NCBI RefSeq assembly: GCF_029222925.1
Contig: NZ_JARHUI010000007.1
Span: 62,001 to 126,000, forward strand
Direction: 5' to 3'
Source: Algoriphagus sp. CAU 1675
GTDB lineage: Bacteria; Bacteroidota; Bacteroidia; Cytophagales; Cyclobacteriaceae
DNA: 64,000 nucleotides
The notes beneath the pieces are model-generated. The model saw only the letters and a list, made by a program, of their open reading frames with translations. It made no database searches and was not told the DNA's origin. Shown in pieces: positions 26,573 to 33,292 of this stretch (position 1 is the first letter of the stretch; each line of letters starts with the position of its first letter). Made by a program: the position numbers and the translations under genes.

Positions 26573-28855
26573 ATGGTACTATTTTCATCTTTAAAGCAGA
26601 CAGTTATTAAAATCCTACCTATATGCCTCGTTTTTTCGGTCCTGTCACCGCTCAAGGCACAGATAAAAGAAGAAACTTACCATAGGGCAGAATATTTTTT
26701 AAGCAATAATATCCAAAGGGAAGTATATCACTTGGAGGTAATTCCCAATTGGCTGGAAGGCAAAACCAGCTTTTGGCACCAGACCTATACAGAGCATGGC
26801 AAAAGATTTTTCATCACTGATCTAGAAAAAGGGGAAACAGTTGAGGCTTTTGATCATACGCAACTGGCTTTGGTTTTAAGTAAAGAAAGTGGTGAATCGA
26901 TAGAAACCAGTAATCTGCCCTTCAACCAAATCCAAATAAAAAAGGATGGAGTAATAAGCTTTGAATGGAAAAATAAAACCTGGACCTACCTTAATGGAAA
27001 ACTTGAGTCCAAACAAAAACTAGAGCCTGAAAGCAGAACCTATTCGGTTTCTCCCGATGGAAAATGGAAGGCCTATACAAAAAACTACAACCTTTTTGTC
27101 CTAAACCAGGAAACCGGAGAAGAGATCCAGCTGAGTTTTGATGGCAAGAAAGGATTCGAATACGCTTCATTTTGGGGCTGGTGGGATCTAATACACGGAG
27201 AAAATGGAGAACGTCCTGATCATTTTGCAGTCAATTGGTCACCAGACTCCAAAAAACTCCAAACCCAAATCGTGGATTTGAGGCTTGCTGAAAAAATGCT
27301 GTTGCTGGACTGGAGCCAGGATCAGCGCTTTCGGCCTGAACTTCTTTCTTATTACCGAGGCTCACCCGGGGACAGCACGGTAGTTACCTATATTCCCGTA
27401 ATTTTTGATTTGGAAACTAAAGAAGAAAGCAAATTCACTTCTTTGACCTCACCCCATTTTATAGGAACGAACCTTAGGTGGGATGAAGCGGGATCTAAAC
27501 TCTTTGGAGTCCGTATGCACAGGGGCTACAAGCAATTTGATCTCATAGAACTTGATCCAAGTACCAAAGAAATCAGACCTGTCTATTCGGAATCTTCAGA
27601 AACTCACGTAAGCAATCCAATCTTAAAAAGGTTGAAAAACGGACAGTTTATCTTGGGAACTGATCATTCCGGATGGAATCAACTTTACCTCTACGACTGG
27701 AACAATGGAAAGCTCATCAATCCAATCACCTCAGGAGAATTTGTTGTGAAAAGTCTTTTACACGTGGATGAAGATAATAAGGTGGTCTATTTCGAAGCAT
27801 CCGGAAGAGAGAAAGCTGTTAACCCCTATTATTCCTTTCTTTACAAAGTGAACATGGATGGTTCGGGTCTTGAATTGCTGACTCCGGAAAATTCCTTTCA
27901 TGAAATCTTCTACTCACCGGGCGGGAGGTATTTCGTGGATAACTATTCCACAATTGATGAACCGACCCACTCGGTGGTAAGGGAATTAGCAACTGGAAAA
28001 ATCATCCATACCGTATCCAAAGCGAATCACTCTAATTTGTTGAAAAGAGGCTATCAAAGTCCCCGTCCATTCACTGCCACAGCAAAGGATGGAAAGACCA
28101 CAATTTATGGCATCTACTATGTACCTACGGATTTTAACCCTAGAAAGAAATATCCCATAATAGATTATACCTATACGGGTCCACACATTGATATTACTCC
28201 AAAAACATTCAAAGCAGGAATCGTTGGACTTCAACAACCTATGGCAGAGCTTGGGTTTATTGTGGTGACAGTGGATGGACTAGGTACTGCAGGAAGAGGA
28301 AAGGCTTTCAATGATGTGTCTTACAATAATCTAGGCGATGGCACCACTGATCATGTATTGGCCATTATGCAACTGGCTCAACAAAACAAATTCATAGACA
28401 TCGAAAAAGTTGGGATATTTGGACATTCCGCGGGGGGATATGATGCCGCAAGAGCCATGCTTCTGCATCCTGATTTCTACAAAGTGGCTGTAGCTTCAGC
28501 CGGGGATCATGATCAAAGGATGGAAAAAGCATGGTGGCCTGAAATGTACATGGGTTATCCTGTGGGTGATTTCTACCATGAACAATCCAATATCACCAAC
28601 GCACACAAGCTTAAGGGGCATCTGCTATTGGCACATGGAGGAATTGATGAAAATGTCAACCCTTCAGCAACATTCAAACTTGCAGAAGCTTTGATTAAGG
28701 CCGGAAAAGATTTTGATCTATTTATATGGCCTAGCAGAAACCACAGCTTCGGTAGAACCAACGGGGACTATTTTACCAAAAAACGATGGGATTACTTCAT
28801 CGAACACCTCTTGGGAGAAGAGCCCATCCGCCATTATCAAATCAAAACAGACTAG
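26573..28855 (+). CDS. S9 family peptidase, dipeptidyl-peptidase-IV-like
   Basis: This 760-residue secreted or periplasmic peptidase has a signal peptide ending SPLKAQ. The N-terminal beta-propeller (DPP IV-type, about 80-500) includes FWGWWDLIHGENGERPDHFAV. The C-terminal alpha/beta hydrolase (about 510-760) has Ser in FGHSAGGYDA, where GWSYGG is usual, Asp in HGGIDENVNP and His in RNHSFGRTNG. These enzymes release dipeptides, typically after proline, and help in peptide scavenging. The stop is 2 bases from the convergent DUF3109 stop, so no terminator fits between them. Confidence 0.9.
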   Translation: MVLFSSLKQTVIKILPICLVFSVLSPLKAQIKEETYHRAEYFLSNNIQREVYHLEVIPNWLEGKTSFWHQTYTEHGKRFFITDLEKGETVEAFDHTQLALVLSKESGESIETSNLPFNQIQIKKDGVISFEWKNKTWTYLNGKLESKQKLEPESRTYSVSPDGKWKAYTKNYNLFVLNQETGEEIQLSFDGKKGFEYASFWGWWDLIHGENGERPDHFAVNWSPDSKKLQTQIVDLRLAEKMLLLDWSQDQRFRPELLSYYRGSPGDSTVVTYIPVIFDLETKEESKFTSLTSPHFIGTNLRWDEAGSKLFGVRMHRGYKQFDLIELDPSTKEIRPVYSESSETHVSNPILKRLKNGQFILGTDHSGWNQLYLYDWNNGKLINPITSGEFVVKSLLHVDEDNKVVYFEASGREKAVNPYYSFLYKVNMDGSGLELLTPENSFHEIFYSPGGRYFVDNYSTIDEPTHSVVRELATGKIIHTVSKANHSNLLKRGYQSPRPFTATAKDGKTTIYGIYYVPTDFNPRKKYPIIDYTYTGPHIDITPKTFKAGIVGLQQPMAELGFIVVTVDGLGTAGRGKAFNDVSYNNLGDGTTDHVLAIMQLAQQNKFIDIEKVGIFGHSAGGYDAARAMLLHPDFYKVAVASAGDHDQRMEKAWWPEMYMGYPVGDFYHEQSNITNAHKLKGHLLLAHGGIDENVNPSATFKLAEALIKAGKDFDLFIWPSRNHSFGRTNGDYFTKKRWDYFIEHLLGEEPIRHYQIKTD

Positions 28856-28857
28856 GC

Positions 28858-29421
28858 TTAACCTTCAATCTCCTTCACTAATTCTTCGTACCAAGCCTCT
28901 CCATACTTTCTGATCAAAGCATTTTTCAGAAAACGATAGAGAGGCACCTTTAGGCTGTTACCCAATTGACATGCGGGATCACAAATATGCCAGCGGTCAT
29001 AATTTAATGCATCAAACTGATCGTACTTAGTCACTCGAATTGGATAAAGATGACAGGATATAGGCTTCTGCCAAGTGATTTTTCCATCCAGATATGCCTG
29101 CTCTATCCCGCATTTTAGGATTCCTCTCTCATCATACAACGCATAGGCACATTCCCTGTTGTCCCCTATGGTGGGCGTTCCTTTATCTCCATCTTTGTCA
29201 TACACCCAAGTTCCCTGGGCTTCTATGACCTTTCTACCTTCCTCGGTGATATAATCTTTGACAATTGGGTAAATCTCTTCGATGATCTTGGTTTCCTCAT
29301 CTTCCAAGGGTGCACCGGCATCCCCCTCTACACAACATGCCCCCTTACAGGCCTCGAGATCACAAACAAAAAAATTTTCTTTGATATCATCGGACAGCAC
29401 CGCATTTCCAACCAGGATCAT
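28858..29421 (-). CDS. DUF3109 cysteine-cluster protein
   Basis: This 187-residue protein is rich in conserved Cys. It starts [21 protein letters not shown], with further Cys in [32 protein letters not shown] and [10 protein letters not shown]. The pattern resembles DUF3109, related to the YkgJ zinc/iron chelating group, so a bound metal or Fe-S centre is likely. The function is unknown. It is a single gene with its own upstream region. Confidence 0.85.
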   Translation of the reverse strand: MILVGNAVLSDDIKENFFVCDLEACKGACCVEGDAGAPLEDEETKIIEEIYPIVKDYITEEGRKVIEAQGTWVYDKDGDKGTPTIGDNRECAYALYDERGILKCGIEQAYLDGKITWQKPISCHLYPIRVTKYDQFDALNYDRWHICDPACQLGNSLKVPLYRFLKNALIRKYGEAWYEELVKEIEG

Positions 29422-29728
29422 AAGCTTGAATTTTTCTCAAAGGTAACCATTCCCAGCGTTGCATTTAAAATTGAAAGTCTCAATAATGAAAAATGATACT
29501 AGATGTCATAAAAAAAGAACCGCTCCAAAAGGAGCGGCTCAACCCAGCACTATGAAGAAAAGCTATAAAAAGCCTTCAGGTATTATGAACTGGAAGAAAT
29601 CCCAATTGTTTAATAAAGAGATTCTTTTTTTTCTAAAAAATTGAAATTTATCACCAGCAATAAGATTTCATCCTAATTCTAATTAAGAAGAAAGAAACTG
29701 GTTTTGAAAAATTGACGTTCTTTGTGAT
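29422..29728. other. Intergenic region before rnpB with a G/C hairpin and a possible short peptide
   Basis: Between the DUF3109 start and rnpB there is no convincing long gene. An 8-base-pair hairpin (ACCGCTCC, AAAA, GGAGCGGC) lies at about 29519-29539, with seven A just upstream, so on the minus strand it would work as a terminator. Downstream on the plus strand a 30-codon frame starts at 29551 (MKKSYKKPSGIMNWKKSQL). The rest is A/T-rich and should hold the rnpB promoter, but no clear -7/-33 pair is visible. Confidence 0.4.
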
Positions 29729-30135
29729 GTGCAAGTCGTCCTGTCGCCGCGATCCCGATACTATCGGGAAGAGGAGGAAAGTCCGGGCAACATAGAGCGC
29801 CATACTTCCTAACGGGAAGGGTGTCAACTGGAGACGGTTGGCATACAGATAGTGCCACAGAAAATATACCGCCCTGATCCAGTTTGGCATTGGGGTAAGG
29901 GTGAAAAGGTGGGGTAAAAGCCCACCGGGTGTCGGGTGACCGGCATTGCATGGCAAACCTTATGGGTTGAAAGATCAAATAGGCCCCGGGCAAAGAATTG
30001 CTCGTTCGATTTCTTCCGATTGCTATCGGTTGAATTCCGGGGTGGGTAGATCGATCGATCCTGACTGCGAAGTCAGGGCTAGATAAATGACAGGAATCCC
30101 GCAAGGGAAACAGAACCCGGCTTATAGACTTGCAC
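29729..30135 (+). ncRNA. rnpB: RNase P RNA (bacterial class A)
   Basis: This is the catalytic RNA of RNase P, which matures tRNA 5' ends. The conserved GAGGAAAGTCCGGGC is at 29774-29788. Near the 3' end are AGATAAATGACA at about 30081 and ACAGAACCCGG at 30110-30120. The ends GTGCAAGTC (29729-29737) and GACTTGCAC (30127-30135) pair as helix P1, which fixes the boundaries and gives about 407 bases. A T-run follows. Class A fits the order of elements; the exact ends are inferred from P1. Confidence 0.95.
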
Positions 30136-30157
30136 TTTTTTATTTTAAATTAGCCCT

Positions 30158-31315
30158 ATGTCTAAAATACTGATCATCGATGACGAGAAAGTCATCAGAG
30201 CTACCCTGAGAGAAATTCTTGAATACGAAAAATTTGAGGTTTCGGAAGCAAAAGATGGAGAAGAAGGATTGGCAAAACTGAAAGAGGAAGATTTTGATCT
30301 GGTTCTCTGCGATGTGAAAATGCCTAAAATTGACGGAATTGAGGTTTTGGATCAAGCAAAGGCCCTCAACAAATCCCCCCAGTTCATAATGATTTCGGCA
30401 CATGGAAGCATTGAAACAGCCGTAGAAGCCACCAAAAAAGGAGCCTTTGACTTTATACCCAAGCCTCCTGACCTCAATAGACTTCTGCTTACTGTTCGGA
30501 ATGCTCTGGACAAAAAGAATCTGGTCACTGAAACCAAGGTTCTGAAGAAAAAACTTTCCAAAAAATTTGACATGGTGGGAGAATCTGCTCCCATTCAACA
30601 GGTAAAGGAAACTATAGAAAAGGTTGCTCCTACCGATGCCAGGGTTTTAATTACAGGTCCAAACGGAACCGGCAAGGAACTGGTAGCCCACTGGATCCAT
30701 GAGAAAAGTAACCGTGCTGCCTCTCCCTTTGTGGCGGTAAACTGCGCGGCCATTCCCTCTGAATTGATTGAATCCGAGTTATTTGGTCATGAAAAAGGAG
30801 CCTTTACATCAGCCCATAAACAAAGAGCAGGGAAATTTGAACAGGCCCAAGGGGGAACCCTTTTCCTGGATGAAATCGGAGACATGTCACTTTCCGCACA
30901 GTCCAAAGTCCTGCGGGCTTTACAGGAAAACCTCATCAACCGTGTAGGAAGTGACAAAGACATAAAAGTCGACGTACGCGTATTGGCAGCAACCAACAAA
31001 GACCTGAAAAAGGAAATTGAGGAAGGAAGATTCCGGGAAGACCTCTACCACAGGCTAAGTGTCATCCTGATTCAGGTTCCTGCTCTCAAGGATAGAAAAG
31101 AGGATATTCCGCTCTTGGTTGAGAAGTTTTTAAGTGATATATCCCAGGATAATGGAGACGCAAAAAAATCCATCAGCAAGGATGCACTTAAAAAACTACA
31201 GGAATTTCCCTGGACAGGAAATATCCGAGAACTAAGAAACGTGGTGGAAAGGCTGGTGATTCTCGGAGAATCCACAATCAGCCTAGAGGATGTAAAAAAA
31301 TATGCTGACTACTAA
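30158..31315 (+). CDS. NtrC-family response regulator without a DNA-binding domain
   Basis: This 385-residue protein has a receiver domain (1-120, phospho-acceptor Asp52 in LVLCDVKMP) and a sigma-54-interaction AAA+ domain (about 140-385). The AAA+ part has Walker A GPNGTGKE, Walker B GGTLFLDEIGD and the sigma-54 loop GAFTSA at 214-219 (GAFTGA is canonical). It ends just after the lid segment (WTGNIRELRNVVERLVILG). The Fis-type HTH present in typical 440-470-residue members is absent. It may act from solution or through a partner. It starts 22 bases after rnpB. The sensor kinase is not in the window. Confidence 0.9.
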   Translation: MSKILIIDDEKVIRATLREILEYEKFEVSEAKDGEEGLAKLKEEDFDLVLCDVKMPKIDGIEVLDQAKALNKSPQFIMISAHGSIETAVEATKKGAFDFIPKPPDLNRLLLTVRNALDKKNLVTETKVLKKKLSKKFDMVGESAPIQQVKETIEKVAPTDARVLITGPNGTGKELVAHWIHEKSNRAASPFVAVNCAAIPSELIESELFGHEKGAFTSAHKQRAGKFEQAQGGTLFLDEIGDMSLSAQSKVLRALQENLINRVGSDKDIKVDVRVLAATNKDLKKEIEEGRFREDLYHRLSVILIQVPALKDRKEDIPLLVEKFLSDISQDNGDAKKSISKDALKKLQEFPWTGNIRELRNVVERLVILGESTISLEDVKKYADY

Positions 31316-31334
31316 AAGTCAGCATTTTTTTTAA
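31302..31334. terminator. Bidirectional terminator overlapping the regulator stop codon
   Basis: ATGCTGACT (31302-31310) pairs with AGTCAGCAT (31317-31325), with a T-run after it on the plus strand and T on the minus side. The stem includes the last codons and brackets the TAA of the response regulator. It also ends the tiny lipoprotein gene on the other strand. Confidence 0.85.
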
Positions 31335-31450
31335 CCGTTTGCTTTATGCGATACGGTAGCCTTGGCGTAGGCCGGGCATGGCTTGCTAGATGCACATGCA
31401 CCAAGTGCTAAAATTCCAATGAGTAATGCGATTGAGGCTAATTTTTTCAT
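31331..31450 (-). CDS. 39-residue lipoprotein
   Basis: A 120-base frame on the minus strand encodes a tiny lipoprotein. It has a charged start (MKK), a hydrophobic core with lipobox LGAC placing the lipidated Cys at residue 19, and a mature part of only 21 residues beginning CASSKPCPAYAKAT. A second Cys is at residue 25. It lies between the response regulator terminator and the LuxE-like gene and has clear start and stop codons. The gene is below the usual length cut-off. I recall similar Cys-Pro-Ala-Tyr mini-lipoproteins in other Bacteroidota, but cannot confirm it here. Function is unknown. Confidence 0.7.
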   Translation of the reverse strand: MKKLASIALLIGILALGACASSKPCPAYAKATVSHKANG

Positions 31451-31501
31451 GCGTGAATGGTTAATCTTTCCAAATATGTCCAATTAATCCTAAGGAAGCA
31501 A

Positions 31502-32497
31502 TTACTGCACCAACAAGTTGCAACCACGGATTTCTGAATTATCAAATCTTCCTAAGACTTCCAATTGCCCTTGATCATCAAATTTCCCCAAATCCTGAGT
31601 TTCTATAAATGCACAGGAATGGAAATTTGCAAGATCTATGACATTAATTCCACCTTGGGAACGAGTGGACCAAGACAATGGATCATTTGAATCCCTCAGC
31701 ATCACCCGCATGGAGGGAGGAATGGTAAATTTCCCTTCACCTTTCGAATAGGCCTGGGACATCAGTTCAGTCATCCCATATTCAGAATGAATGTGAGCCA
31801 CTCCAAAATATGCTGTTAAGATATCATGAACTTCCTCCCGGATCATTTCCTTTCGCCTTCCTTTCATCCCCCCTGTCTCCATCACAATCAAATTTTCCAT
31901 CCTCTGAAATTCCCTTCCTGACTCCGCCAAATCCAGCAAGGCAAAAGTGACTCCCAACAGCAGGACTTTTTTTCCGTCATTCTTCAATAGTAGAAGTTTC
32001 TCCAACAATTCATCCTGATTGTACAAATAAAAACCCGAATGCTCTGAAGCAGATTTTCGAATAAAATAATCAGCCATACTGACTAAACTACTCCCCTTTC
32101 TTTCCAAATAGGCAGGCAACAGTGCCAAAACATGAAAATTTTCCAGACTTCCATAATTCATTTCAAAAATTGCTTTGGAATGCTCCAGATACCAAGGTTC
32201 AGACCAGATGTAATGTCGGCTCGTGATCATCCCTGTAGTTCCGGAACTGGAGTAAAAAGTCTGATACTCTTCGGGATTCCCACAGACTACTGGAAAATCT
32301 TTAAAAAAACGGATGGGCAAAAAAGGAATTTTTTTGAGTTCGGTTACTTGGCTGGGATCAATTTTTCTGACCTCCAAATATTTCCTGTAAATCTGATTTT
32401 GAACACTCTGATAGTGAAATAGCTCCAATGCCCTGGATTCAAAGTCCTCCATTTTTAAATTCAACAGCCCTTCCGAAAAACTTTTAAAATCCTGCAT
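31502..32497 (-). CDS. LuxE-like acyl-protein synthetase / ANL-fold protein
   Basis: This 331-residue protein resembles the LuxE family and the N-terminal part of adenylating (ANL) enzymes. Seen are the ATP loop TFYSSSGTTGMITSRH, an A5-type HSEYGMTELMSQ, and the late motif TQDLGKFDDQGQLEVLGRFD. The chain ends a few residues later (SEIRGCNLLVQ), so the small C-terminal ANL subdomain with the catalytic Lys is missing. LuxE activates fatty acids as acyl-AMP; here the acyl acceptor and substrate are unknown. It is divergent from a lipoprotein gene, 69 bases apart. Confidence 0.75.
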   Translation of the reverse strand: MQDFKSFSEGLLNLKMEDFESRALELFHYQSVQNQIYRKYLEVRKIDPSQVTELKKIPFLPIRFFKDFPVVCGNPEEYQTFYSSSGTTGMITSRHYIWSEPWYLEHSKAIFEMNYGSLENFHVLALLPAYLERKGSSLVSMADYFIRKSASEHSGFYLYNQDELLEKLLLLKNDGKKVLLLGVTFALLDLAESGREFQRMENLIVMETGGMKGRRKEMIREEVHDILTAYFGVAHIHSEYGMTELMSQAYSKGEGKFTIPPSMRVMLRDSNDPLSWSTRSQGGINVIDLANFHSCAFIETQDLGKFDDQGQLEVLGRFDNSEIRGCNLLVQ

Positions 32498-32566
32498 CGT
32501 TTTATATTTTGCATCAATCCAACCAAAGTATCAGATTAACTTCGGCTGTAAATTTACTTTCGCCCT

Positions 32567-33244
32567 ATGCGTTTCAAAAACTATTCAGGAATATTCTTTT
32601 TACTGACCTTGGTTTCAGCCTGTGTAAATCCTCCTGAGAATTTCCCATCCGTGCCTTCCATCACCTTTGAATCCTTGGAATACATCCCAACTTCAGGCCC
32701 TGATTCCTTGATCATTGGGCTGGATTTTCAGGATGCCGAAGGAGATCTAGGCTTGGCGGCAACTGACATTTTTCCACCATTTAATGCTGTGGAATATCAA
32801 AGAGATGCGGCAGGCAACCTCATAACCTATGGAAACAAACCGATAGAAGCACCAAGCTACAACCCCATTGATTGGGTTATTGACCCAATTGTAAATAATC
32901 AGGTGGTAAAAGACACCATTTGGGTCAAACAAAACCCCAACCAGTACAATATTTTCGTTCGCTTTTACATCAAAAGAAATGGACAGTTTACTGAGTTTAG
33001 ATGGCAAGACCCTCCATTTTATACCACCTTCAACGGAAGATTTCCCAGAATCTTAAACACAGAAGAAGGCCAGGCAGTGGAAGGAAATATCCGATATGCT
33101 ATGCTTTCATCAGGTTGGGAATCCATCTTCAGAACTGACACGATTCGGGTAGATGTGGAGATCCAAGACAGGCAGCTTAACAGGAGCAATGAAGTCAGCA
33201 GCCCTGAAGTCACGCTAAGACAGATCACCCGGAATATTCCATAA
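32567..33244 (+). CDS. Lipoprotein of unknown function
   Basis: This 225-residue protein has a lipoprotein signal ending LVSAC (Cys19). The mature part is a predicted beta-sandwich-type domain with LDFQDAEGDLGL near residue 50, a calcium-site-like acidic stretch seen in several Bacteroidota outer-membrane lipoproteins, and a C-terminal strand DVEIQDRQLNRSNEVSSP. No enzyme motif is visible. It is probably anchored in the outer membrane. A strong bidirectional terminator follows. Confidence 0.65.
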   Translation: MRFKNYSGIFFLLTLVSACVNPPENFPSVPSITFESLEYIPTSGPDSLIIGLDFQDAEGDLGLAATDIFPPFNAVEYQRDAAGNLITYGNKPIEAPSYNPIDWVIDPIVNNQVVKDTIWVKQNPNQYNIFVRFYIKRNGQFTEFRWQDPPFYTTFNGRFPRILNTEEGQAVEGNIRYAMLSSGWESIFRTDTIRVDVEIQDRQLNRSNEVSSPEVTLRQITRNIP

Positions 33245-33280
33245 AAAAATGCCTCTGAAAAAATTCAGAGGCATTTTTTT
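33243..33280. terminator. Bidirectional terminator
   Basis: AAAAAAATGCCTCTGAA pairs with TTCAGAGGCATTTTTTT over a short loop between the lipoprotein and the convergent E1 gene. Confidence 0.88.
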
Positions 33281-33292
33281 ATCCCTTTCTAA

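Noticed and set aside
29459..29644. A 61-codon frame before rnpB
   Set aside because: It crosses the hairpin; only its last 30 codons (from 29551) look even remotely like a peptide, so it is reported as a weak finding, not a gene.
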